Assembly (NCBI RefSeq): GCF_003477885.1
Contig: NZ_QUEE01000013.1
Span: 1 to 64,000, forward strand
DNA length: 64,000 nt
Direction: 5' to 3'
From: Lachnotalea sp. AF33-28
GTDB lineage: Bacteria; Bacillota; Clostridia; Lachnospirales; Lachnospiraceae
Under the pieces are notes generated by a model. That model did no database searches. It saw nothing but the letters and a program-made list of their open reading frames with translations, and was not told the origin of the DNA. The translations under genes were made by a program, and so were the position numbers. Below are positions 1 through 8,314 of this stretch, piece by piece. The first letter of the stretch is position 1. Every line of letters begins with the position of its first letter.

Positions 1-110
1 TTATGAGGTATTTGGTGGCGAAACGCCAGCCACCCTAACATTTGGCGCTTACCTTATGAAAAATGAATTGAGGAAAAAACTATTTTGTAAATGTAGGAGT
101 GGGGGAGTGT

Positions 111-539
111 ATGAAAATAAAATTAGAGGTTGTAATAGATGCAATTGAGATGGCGGACGATAACTATACCTATTTTCTTGATTTAGAAACGGGAGAAAGT
201 GTTTTTTTGGCAGATGAGCTGATCACTGGTTTGGATAATGAGGGACTGGAAGAAGAAATTGAAGAAAATTATGGAACTCGTTATTTGAGATTTCCTACAA
301 AGTTTGACATTAATGAGTATCATATCATGGAGGAATTCATTTGGACGTTAGAGGTTGAGAAGGCAAATAAACTGGAGTGTGCGATACAGGGACGGGGTGC
401 TTTCAGAAGATTTAAGGATATGGTTAATCGAATGGGAATATTGCAGCAATGGTATAATTTTCAGGCTGAGTACTATAGGAAGCTTGCAATTGAGTGGTGT
501 AAAGAGAACCGCTTGGAGTATATGGAGGCTGGAATATAA
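111..539 (+). CDS. UPF0158 family protein
   Basis: A 142-residue protein that fits the UPF0158 family. An N-terminal segment resembles the family's 'YFLDLETGE' strand, and the C-terminal half has the signature 'GRGAFRRFKD' followed by a W-Y-x-F stretch and an amphipathic helix. The family has no established biochemical role. I chose the ATG at 111, which has GGGGGAG just upstream; an in-frame GTG at 99 would add four residues. The surroundings are AT-rich and the next genes are relics, so this looks like the intact survivor of an accessory stretch. The family call is made from remembered signature residues. Confidence 0.75.
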   Translation: MKIKLEVVIDAIEMADDNYTYFLDLETGESVFLADELITGLDNEGLEEEIEENYGTRYLRFPTKFDINEYHIMEEFIWTLEVEKANKLECAIQGRGAFRRFKDMVNRMGILQQWYNFQAEYYRKLAIEWCKENRLEYMEAGI

Positions 540-625
540 TATCAGGACCGCTGGATAATTTAAAACTTGCAAAAGTATAAAGAGAAACAGGAGTGAGTGC
601 AGTTTAGGTAAACTTGAAAAAATAG

Positions 626-835
626 ATGATCTCAGAAAAGTATGGCCCTATAAGGTACTGGATTTTACGCCATGGCTTGCAGCGGATGAAAATAGACTGG
701 CTGATTGAAAATAAATATATACTCAAAACAAAAGGCCAGTACCCTGTTCTGCATCCGACATACAGCGGTATGCATTACAATGAAAAAATGACTTTGGATC
801 AATTAAAACAGCTTAAGAGCTTTTTAATGCTTTGA
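626..835 (+). pseudogene. RecQ-type helicase C-terminal fragment (RQC-like)
   Basis: A 69-codon open frame whose middle, 'WLIENKYILKTKGQYPVL', resembles the winged-helix RQC segment of RecQ helicases, where a leucine-rich helix is followed by a G-x-Y-P-V-L strand. No helicase core lies upstream, and there is no convincing ribosome binding site. It is most likely the 3' scrap of a deleted recQ-like gene. Similar decay is seen in the genes just downstream. The resemblance covers only about 40 residues, so the identification is tentative. Confidence 0.35.
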
Positions 836-897
836 TACATATCTTAGCTGCCATACTGGAAAAGACTATGTCAGAATGATGAAAGGGACCCAGACAA

Positions 898-1925
898 ATG
901 AAGATTACGGAATTGAGAGAAATTATTAAGGAATATAATGAAGAGGATCTAGACTGCTGATTGCGGAGCTCTATAAGGCAATCCCCAAAGCCCTTCGGGA
1001 GGATAAAGAAATAGATGATTTAATAAGGGAGGCCAGGGTGCGGCTGCATGTGCCGAAAGCAGCAAGGGCACCTAAAAAAATCACGGATATCAATGAGCTG
1101 AAGCCAGTCATTGAAGATTTTCTGCGGAATGCATATGCACAAAATTATTTTGTACCTAACCGTGTGATACCCAAGCAGGAAAGGCCTAAGCGGAGGTTCC
1201 ATGTAAGAGCGTATATCAAGGAGCTGCAGACAGTGTCCATGGAAGGAGAAGGCGGAAAGACTGCGGCGGAGCTTCTGGAAAAGCTTTATCTAATGCTGTG
1301 TTACGCATGCTGTTATTATATTTTTAGCACAGAGGATCCGTTTAGGTCTGTAGGGATTGACCAGTCAGAACTGCTTGATATTGTACTCAGGGCAAAATTT
1401 GCATATGGAATAGATCATGAGATGATAAAATCAGCCATAATGCTGGTTACAAACCCGGGCCTTGACAGGCAGACACTGTATCACTCTCTGATTGCTGTTT
1501 TGGTATTCTGCCTGAAAACGGCAGACTCTAAAGAAATTGCCATTCAAGAGGCTAAAAAACGGAAGGTGGAGCTTGCTTATGAAGCAGCCCAACAGGCTGG
1601 AAAGAAAAAGAACTATAATTTCTCAAATGATGATTACTGGCGAAAAGAAGAGGCAAATATTCTGGTTGAAATAGTGTTCTGTCTGTACATAAAGCTAGGA
1701 GATTACGATACAGCAATAGAATACTTCAAGAAAAATATTCAGGAATCTACCAAAGAAATAGAATTGTATGTTCTGCTGGAGAAGTTGTTTATATTTGATT
1801 TAAATGATTATTTTATCAGAGAATATGAAGCCGGGGTAAAGAAGGGGATTAAACCCAGAGAAAAGCTGCAGAAAGTTTATAAATATACAGTTGAAAATGG
1901 GGAGCTGCCACAGTACTTTTGGTGA
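898..1925 (+). pseudogene. Hypothetical helical protein, frameshifted near codon 18
   Basis: An ATG at 898 opens a frame beginning MKITELREIIKEYNEED that stops at 958. From about 951 a second frame continues with 'RLLIAELYKAIPKALRED' and stays open to 1925. The two halves read as one helical protein, so a single-base indel near 949-952 seems to have broken the gene. The 295-residue remainder that starts inside it at GTG 1038 has no strong ribosome binding site. The C-terminal third ('YWRKEEANILVEIVF', 'LGDYDTAIEYFKKN') looks like TPR helices. I do not recognise the family. The HNH gene follows 8 bp later and may have been co-transcribed. A sequencing indel would give the same picture. Confidence 0.55.
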
Positions 1926-1933
1926 GGTGAAGT

Positions 1934-2584
1934 GTGTTCTCTTTTGAAAGTAAGTCCGGAGTAGATAGAATCCTGCTGGAGGAGTTCAATATGGTTACAA
2001 GGAGTAGAATAGCCAGGTATTGGTTCGATAAAGGTATTAACAAAGATACATTCGAAGTTGTCCAAGTGACAAAAGACACAGACTTTGATAAAATCGAAAT
2101 TGTTGTTTGGGACTGGGGAGAGCCGGAATGTTGGGCTTGTGGTAAACCGGTTAAAATAAATGAAGCAGAAAATTTGTCCATTAGTGCAATATGGAATTCA
2201 TGCAAATTACAACGTTGCCACATCATAGCGAAACAATTTGGTGGAAGTTATGAACCTCCGAATCAGTTTTTACTTTGCCCAAAATGCCATAGGGATTCAC
2301 CTGATACAATGAATCCCAAGAACTTTTATGCTTGGATACTACATAGAAGAAAGAATGGGGGCTATATCCAAGATATAGTTAAAGGGCTTGAAGAGGCTTG
2401 TATAATGAAGCATATGGATGATATTGTGCTATTTGAAGCAATTACTAAGCTTAAATTTGAGGATGAAGAATTTAGAACGCAGTTTATGAAAAAACTTAAA
2501 AATGTAAGCGGATTTCACGGTGCCAGCATCGCAGATTCAACGCTTTTTTTGAATATCATAGATATTATAAGTGAGAACATCTAG
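1934..2584 (+). CDS. HNH endonuclease family protein
   Basis: A 216-residue protein with a zinc-binding HNH layout: C-x-x-C in 'ECWACGKP' (about residues 66-72), the HNH histidine in 'LQRCHIIAKQFGG' (about 93-105), an asparagine in 'EPPNQFLLC' and a closing 'CPKCHRD'. HNH proteins with this four-cysteine frame are metal-dependent nucleases found in restriction, phage defence and mobile elements. The start is a GTG at 1934 with GAGGTGA upstream, although an ATG at 1991 is possible. The C-terminal 80 residues are helical and unassigned. The gene is AT-rich and lies 8 bp after the frameshifted gene. Nuclease family is confident; biological role is not. Confidence 0.75.
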   Translation: MFSFESKSGVDRILLEEFNMVTRSRIARYWFDKGINKDTFEVVQVTKDTDFDKIEIVVWDWGEPECWACGKPVKINEAENLSISAIWNSCKLQRCHIIAKQFGGSYEPPNQFLLCPKCHRDSPDTMNPKNFYAWILHRRKNGGYIQDIVKGLEEACIMKHMDDIVLFEAITKLKFEDEEFRTQFMKKLKNVSGFHGASIADSTLFLNIIDIISENI

Positions 2585-2669
2585 ATAGTGCGTATGATTC
2601 GGAGCTTCTCAAAGAGCTGTTTACCCTAATCAATTATAGAAGTTATACCCACCCACCCCAGAGGAAATC

Positions 2670-3254
2670 ATGTGGAAATCATACAAATGGATCCTATCAA
2701 AAATATGTAAATATTCTTCAGCAAGCATGTTCGGTGAAATACTCTGCATAGTACTGGCCGGCATACTGCAGCCGCTACTGACATTTGTCCTTCAGAATGT
2801 GATTGACGCGGTGAGCGGCTTAAGGTTTGCTCTGGCCTGTATGCTGGCAATTTTCTATGTGTTGGGACTGAACCTGCAGGGGCTGACCGCTTCCTTCAGA
2901 GCGTATATGAAAGCTTCTGTTCACAAAAATGTGGGAAACGGACTGCAGCAGGAAATTGTACAGAAGTTTTCGCGGATAGATTATTGGGTGTTTGAAGACC
3001 GGGAATGCAGGGATGTACTTCAGCAGATCGCCGTCAAGCCGTATGAACAGCTGCTAAACGTTTATGAACACTCACTGGATATGATAAGGAACGCATTCAG
3101 CTTTGCAGGACTTTTATGGCTTCTGTCACAGATGGGAGGTATCATCCCGATCAGTTTCGGGCTGCTCTCCGCATTAAACATGTATTACGTTTTGTCTGGT
3201 GATTCAAACTGTCGGGTTTTCCGGGCTCATAGCTCCGGTATATTACCTGGTTGA
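2670..3254 (+). pseudogene. ABC exporter, N-terminal membrane half only
   Basis: The frame starts at an ATG with AGAGGAAATC upstream and encodes about 170 residues of an exporter-type ABC membrane domain: an amphipathic start, two hydrophobic helices ('EILCIVLAGILQPLLTFVLQ' and a second around residues 55-75), then the long cytoplasmic helices before TM3. At about 3190 it runs into sequence matching the first membrane helix of another ABC exporter, in a different frame, and stops at 3252. No nucleotide-binding domain remains. The simplest explanation is a deletion between tandem ABC genes that removed the back of the first and the front of the second. Its product would be inactive. Confidence 0.65.
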
Positions 3255-4956
3255 GGGCGTCACTCCGGGCATTATGACAATGCTCAGCGCAGGGTTGTTT
3301 GACAGCGCTTCCCTGTATATGAAAGGCGTGGGAGGTATCCATAGACTGTGGTTTTATTTCGCATGGATGGTAGCCGTTTATATCATAAAAGAAATTATGA
3401 TGGTGACCGGCAGCATCGCCATTAATGCCAGCGTATATGAGCGCTGTCCGGCTAATTTAAAGCTGAAGCTGGCAGAGAAGTTAACGCGCCTTCCCCTGAT
3501 CGATTATGAGCGGTCCGACATCTATGATATGTGCCAGAGGGCGAAAGAATGCGTAGCCAGAGATAAAATCAGTGCCGTATTCATGGTTTCTGCAGTGATT
3601 GGAGCAAATCTGCTGGGGGTGGCCACAACTTTAACGGTTGTCGCGTCCTATAATATATGGCTGCTGCCGATTTCACTGATAAGTGTGCTGCCCTTTTTGA
3701 TCACTCAGAAACTTAGCAGCACTGCTTTTTATGCGATGAAAAAAGGGCATGCCCCGGTTGTGCGGCGTACCGGATATCTCTGGAAGATTCTGATGTCCGC
3801 TGACAGTGAAAAAGAGCTGCATATGAATGATGCCGCCGGATCTGTCCTGGGAGAGTGGAAATCACTCAATCAAACGGTACAGGAAGAAACATATCAGTAT
3901 CAATGCAAAGCTGCAAGATATGTACTGATCAGCAGGCTGCTGCAGACACTGGGCACGGGAATCAGCATTATAATCACACTTGTTATGGTGATCCGTCAGC
4001 AGATTTCGATCGGGGAATTCGGTGCATGTATCGTGGCGTTCGGTGCGCTGCAGAGCAGTATGAGCGTTTTCTTTACAGAATTGGGCCGGATGGGAGAACA
4101 TATGCTGTTTGCCGCGGATTTCTTCCGCTTTATGGATTTGCCGGAAGAGGCATCCTCTGTCATGCTAAAAAGTTTTCCGCAGAAGATAATTCTGAAAAAC
4201 GTGTCATTTTCATATCCTGCGGCATCTGCAAAGGTGCTGTCAGATCTTAATCTGACCCTCTGTGAGGGGAAACATGTCGCTCTCGTCGGAGAGAATGGCT
4301 GCGGGAAGAGCACGCTGGTGAAACTGATCATGGGAGTTTATAAACCGGCAGAAGGTGAAATCCTTTTAGATTTTGGAGACAGCACGTATCGAAACGCAGA
4401 TATCAGCAGGAATATTTCTGCTGTGCTGCAGGACTTTACGCATTATCACCTGACACTGCGGGAAAATGTGGCCGTATCTGATATCAGCCATATATCGGAG
4501 GATGAACGGATACTGGAGTGTCTGAAACGAATCGGTGCGCCGGAGGATGATCTGGATAAGAGGCTGGGAGCGCAGTTTGGCGGTTTGGAGTATTCAGGCG
4601 GTCAGTGGCAGAGAATCGCATTATCCAGAGGTATTTTCAGGGATCGGGAGCTCTTTATATTGGATGAGCCGACCAGCGCGCTGGATCCGATGGCGGAGAC
4701 GGAAATTCTGCGGCTGTTTTTGAAAATAATGAAGGGCCGCACCGGCATCATTGTATCACACCGCATCGGCCTCTGCCGGTTTGTGGACGAAGTCGTTGTG
4801 ATGAAGCATGGAAAGATTGCCGAAGTCGGTACCCATGAAGAACTGCTGGCGCAAAAGGGCGAGTACTTCAGGCTGTATGAAAAGCAAAGCAGATGGTATA
4901 CCGCGTTGTCGTCAGTCAGCGATGCCACCGCATCGCCTTCCTCCTCCTCCTTGTAG
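3199..4956 (+). CDS. ABC transporter, fused membrane and ATPase domains; 5' end lost
   Basis: About 585 residues. The membrane domain (about 1-310) contains several hydrophobic helices. The ATPase domain (about 335-560) has Walker A 'GENGCGKST', a Q-loop 'VLQDF', signature 'YSGGQWQRIALSRG', Walker B 'LFILDEPTSALD' and the H-loop 'IIVSHR'. These are the marks of a dimeric exporter that usually moves peptides or lipids. The ATPase looks intact. The front does not: the frame begins inside TM1 at a GTG without a ribosome binding site, a TAA lies upstream at 3175, and the preceding sequence belongs to a different ABC gene. About 20-30 N-terminal residues are probably missing, so translation and function are doubtful. 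Confidence 0.7.
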   Translation: MIQTVGFSGLIAPVYYLVEGVTPGIMTMLSAGLFDSASLYMKGVGGIHRLWFYFAWMVAVYIIKEIMMVTGSIAINASVYERCPANLKLKLAEKLTRLPLIDYERSDIYDMCQRAKECVARDKISAVFMVSAVIGANLLGVATTLTVVASYNIWLLPISLISVLPFLITQKLSSTAFYAMKKGHAPVVRRTGYLWKILMSADSEKELHMNDAAGSVLGEWKSLNQTVQEETYQYQCKAARYVLISRLLQTLGTGISIIITLVMVIRQQISIGEFGACIVAFGALQSSMSVFFTELGRMGEHMLFAADFFRFMDLPEEASSVMLKSFPQKIILKNVSFSYPAASAKVLSDLNLTLCEGKHVALVGENGCGKSTLVKLIMGVYKPAEGEILLDFGDSTYRNADISRNISAVLQDFTHYHLTLRENVAVSDISHISEDERILECLKRIGAPEDDLDKRLGAQFGGLEYSGGQWQRIALSRGIFRDRELFILDEPTSALDPMAETEILRLFLKIMKGRTGIIVSHRIGLCRFVDEVVVMKHGKIAEVGTHEELLAQKGEYFRLYEKQSRWYTALSSVSDATASPSSSSL

Positions 4957-5132
4957 AGTGACGAAATATTCAGCGCTGCTAGTCTAAACGTAAACGTGTC
5001 AGCACACTAGAAAATTTAAATATTATGACTTATCCTGATAAATAATGAAATATTGAGGGATATTATTATTTAAATATGAATCATCAAAAACCATTGGAAT
5101 TTGAACGCTCAAACTTATAAACAGGAGAAATC

Positions 5133-6674
5133 ATGAGTAAAACAAAAAAAATCGCTTTCATTGTATTCATAATTCTGGTTTTGCTGGCGCTGGCAGCCTT
5201 AGGTGTCGTTCTATACATTAAAAAGAACGCTCCGCCCGGTGAGGAATGGATCTCCTATCATAGCGGTGAAGTAACTGATACGATAGACAGGCAGCTGGAA
5301 GGATTGGACGCGGAAGAAATCGTGTGGGAAAAAGGATCCTATGTGATTGAAAAAAGCATACAGGAAATCCAGGAAGCTGTAAGAGCTGAAAAAATAAGCT
5401 ATGAAGAACTCACAGCGATCTGCCTCTATAGGATTAAAACTTTCGATCAGTGTGAAAAGGGATATAATTCTGTCATATCAGTAAATCCGGATGCGATGGC
5501 AGAGGCAAGGCAAAAAGATGAAAACAGGAAGCAGAATCCGGAAATACCAAGTGATATATACGGTATTCCAGTTATGCTGAAGGACAATATCAACACGGCC
5601 GATATGCCGACCAGCGCCGGCGCGGAAGCATTTTCGGATTTTTATCCGTCTGCGGATGCCGGACTGGTTAAGGCGTTAAAAGACAACGGAGCGATCATTT
5701 TGGGCAAGAATAATTTATCCGAATTTGCTAATTATGTCTCCAATATCATGCCGTCCGGTTATAGCGGCAGTAAAGGACAGACGACGAACCCGTTTGGACC
5801 TTTGAAGATCTCTCCTTCCGGGTCCAGCAGCGGAAGCGCGGTCGCGGTGACGGCCAATTTAACACCGGTTTCTATTGGAACTGAAACAGACGGATCTATT
5901 GTAGCCCCGGCGGCGGCGAATTCAACTGTCGGCTTTAAACCGTCCAGAGGAAGTCTGCCGTAGGACGGAATATTTCCGCTCATTAAAAAGCTGGATACTC
6001 CCGGGCCGATTGCTAAATATGTGACCGATGCGGCGATCGCGTATAATGCTGTTTCCGGTGCGGGCATTTTGTTAAATTTCGATAAGGACGCGTTAAAGGA
6101 CAGTACAATCGGCTTGCTAAGCTATGAATACAATGACGGACAATTGCTCTCTGATCTGAAGACCAGGCTGCAGTCTGCTGGCGCCGATGTGGTTGATGTG
6201 AAACTGGATACTGCCGGGATTTTTATATTTAACAGCATTTATCTGACATTTAAAGAGGATTTTAAAGAATATACACAGGCCTGGGGTTTCCCTGTTACCA
6301 GCCTTGAGAGCTTATTGGAATACAACAGGGAGGACCCCGAAAGGAGGATCAGGTACGGTCAGAACCTTCTGGAAGAAGCTGTGCAGGTATATACGGCTGA
6401 TTGGAGTGAGATCGATATGCAAATTCAGAGAGCAGACGCGGTGTTAAAAAATGCGTTTGATGAATACCGGCTCGATGCGCTTGTCTTTCTAAACAGCAGC
6501 GGAACTGCGGCGCCGGCGGCCGCCGGATATCCTGAACTTACGATTCCGCTGGGCAGTGAAAAAGGGGGCGCTCCCCAGGGAGCAACCTTTGTCACCGGAT
6601 ACGGAGAAGACGAAAAACTGTTAAACCTGGGATACAGCTTCGAATATCATACCCAAGGGCGTCTGGCACCGTAA
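5133..6674 (+). pseudogene. Amidase-signature enzyme, membrane anchored, interrupted by in-frame TAG
   Basis: Two open stretches in the same frame, 5133-5960 and 5964-6674, are separated by a single TAG at 5961. Together they make a normal-length amidase of about 513 residues. The N terminus has a lysine-rich start and one membrane helix (about 7-29). The amidase triad is visible: Lys150 in 'GIPVMLKDN', the cis-serine in 'SPSGSSSGSA' (229-236) and the nucleophile in 'GTETDGSIVAP' (Ser255). The TAG replaces a position where one CAG-to-TAG change would suffice. The second half carries the usual C-terminal lid and 'AAGYPELTIPLG'. The ribosome binding site (CAGGAG) is good. Readthrough, error or true inactivation cannot be told apart here; inactivation is most likely. 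Confidence 0.7.
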
Positions 6675-6817
6675 ACGATGAGAGGAGAAGAGCCGGTCAC
6701 AGAACCGGTTTGGGCCCGGCGGCGGAGCATATTTTGATTTGGTGCTTTTCCGCTGCAGGCTGTGACCACCGCTGCTTGGATGATATGGTTTTATCCGCCG
6801 TAAAAAGGAAATTTATT

Positions 6818-7960
6818 ATGAGCGAAAATATCAACAAACTATTGATAACAGAAGAGGAACTGTCCGATTATATTATTGTTCCCTATAGAGGAAAATTCAA
6901 AGGATACATGTGGGCGGACATAAAATCGGATGATGAACCGGCGGATTTTGAAAAACCGGCCGACGCATGCGTCGAACTGGTCGATCCGATAACAAACGTC
7001 AGAAAAAGGGTTTCTGTTAATGTGGATCCGGAAGAAAAGCGGCTTTACATCGAAGAAAACAATTTCAACTGTTACTGGAAGAAAATGAAAAATGCGATTT
7101 TCCAGAGAAACAGGCTGCAGTCTTTCCTGGAAAAAACCGGGCTGCCCGCCTATGCGGATGCCGATGACCAAGTGGATCTGTCACTGTATGAAAACGGGAA
7201 CAGGCAGGCGGTCATCCGGCATGACCGGATTACGATAATCGGGAAGCCGCTTGACGAAGCGGCCAGGATTCTGCAAAGCAAACGGGCCAGCGCTATGGAT
7301 AATAAAAAACTTCGGTACGTGTTTTCGGCTTCGAACCGTTTTGTCCACGATAAGGCGTGCCCTTTGGTCAAAAACATTTCAGATACGGATTTCCGGGCAT
7401 CGGAAGAGCTGCCGGAGGGCAGGACGTGCTGCCTGTTCTGTACGGACATGATGTATATCCGTAAGGGGTGTGGAGATGATTTCAAAAATTGCAGGCTGTA
7501 TCAGCAGTTCTTCAGGCGCGGACATATAGATGAGAAGGAGCTTGGAAAGCTGATTAATGAGTATCAGGCGGATATACATATAGAGGATAAGGATACGCTG
7601 CGGATCAAATGCGGTGAGGATCAGTGGATGCTGTCACTGAAGCCGGACGGACAGGCGACGCTGATGCATAATAACTATATAATGATAAATGAAAAAGAAC
7701 GCTATATCAGCGGAGGATTCCATGATCAAAATCTTCTGCCGGGCAGTTCTGCCGTAAGGGCGCTTCACTATCTGGAAGCCTATAAATGGGAAGGGCATCT
7801 GACAGCGATGGCGGCTAGGAAGCCGGAAGAGCAGGATATGAAGGCGGCGGAAACCATGATGGATCCTGGTACAGGTGCTGACAGGAGACGGAGCATCTGG
7901 ACGAGGATTCGTTCTTGGTATGCTTCTGTAAAAGCCCGGTTATCATCGTATAAAAGATAA
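6818..7960 (+). CDS. Hypothetical protein with Ada-like Cys/His motif
   Basis: A 380-residue protein I do not recognise. I chose the ATG at 6818, preceded by AAAGGAAA; the longer frame upstream crosses a hairpin and has no ribosome binding site. The centre (about residues 170-230) has 'FVHDKACPLVK' followed some 25 residues later by 'CCLFC', and then 'KGCGDDFKNC'. This H-x-x-x-C ... C-x-x-C spacing is like the zinc site of Ada-type domains, so metal binding is plausible. The N terminus is acidic and strand-rich and the C terminus is basic. No membrane segment is seen. It lies alone between the broken amidase and the HelD gene. Confidence 0.55.
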   Translation: MSENINKLLITEEELSDYIIVPYRGKFKGYMWADIKSDDEPADFEKPADACVELVDPITNVRKRVSVNVDPEEKRLYIEENNFNCYWKKMKNAIFQRNRLQSFLEKTGLPAYADADDQVDLSLYENGNRQAVIRHDRITIIGKPLDEAARILQSKRASAMDNKKLRYVFSASNRFVHDKACPLVKNISDTDFRASEELPEGRTCCLFCTDMMYIRKGCGDDFKNCRLYQQFFRRGHIDEKELGKLINEYQADIHIEDKDTLRIKCGEDQWMLSLKPDGQATLMHNNYIMINEKERYISGGFHDQNLLPGSSAVRALHYLEAYKWEGHLTAMAARKPEEQDMKAAETMMDPGTGADRRRSIWTRIRSWYASVKARLSSYKR

Positions 7961-8057
7961 TGACATGCAGTGTGTTTTGATAAACGGATTTGTTATCCGT
8001 AGCTGCCTGTATAGCGGGCGGTACTGATACCGGTTTATATAGTTATGATGTTAATTA

Positions 8058-8130
8058 AAAAAGCCGCTAGGACAAGTCCGAGCGGCTATTATATAATAAT
8101 CAAATACCCTGATGGCTTCCATCAGGGTAC
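8058..8130. terminator. Two adjacent hairpins, likely terminator region
   Basis: The first stem is AGCCGCT (8062-8068) with AGCGGCT (8081-8087). Read on the minus strand it is followed by a run of six T. The second is a perfect 11-bp stem, TACCCTGATGG (8105-8115) with its complement (8119-8129), around a CTT loop. They sit downstream of the 6818 gene and before HelD. The second stem has no clear T run, so terminator strength is uncertain. Confidence 0.5.
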
Positions 8131-8210
8131 ACTCTATTATCCATTATACACATTTTCTAATTACAAGTCTACACTTTTTTTCTTTTTTTGTTAAGATGGT
8201 AATATGATAG

Positions 8211-8277
8211 GTTACTGTTCACGGCTGGCGGTAAAGCAGCGTATGGCGGGAAGTTTACGGCAACTGTGAACTGTTAC
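8211..8277. repeat. GTTACTGTTCAC inverted-repeat element, copy 1
   Basis: The left arm GTTACTGTTCAC (8211-8222) and right arm GTGAACTGTTAC (8266-8277) pair at 10 of 12 positions. The inner part before the right arm (GCGGGAAGTTTACGGCAACTG) resembles the second copy at 51455-51515. It lies just upstream of the HelD gene. It may be a dispersed palindromic repeat or a shared operator. Confidence 0.5.
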
Positions 8278-8314
8278 TATGAAAAGTTATCAGAAAAAGG
8301 AAGGAAGACAGGCC

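Noticed and set aside
1..110. A gene entering from the left edge
   Set aside because: The first 98 bases hold stop codons in all plus frames and a small GGTGGC/GCC hairpin, and no coding signal can be made out.
6680..6817. Upstream extension of the 6818 gene from 6710
   Set aside because: It crosses a GCCGGT/ACCGGT hairpin and has no ribosome binding site, whereas ATG 6818 has AAAGGAAA.
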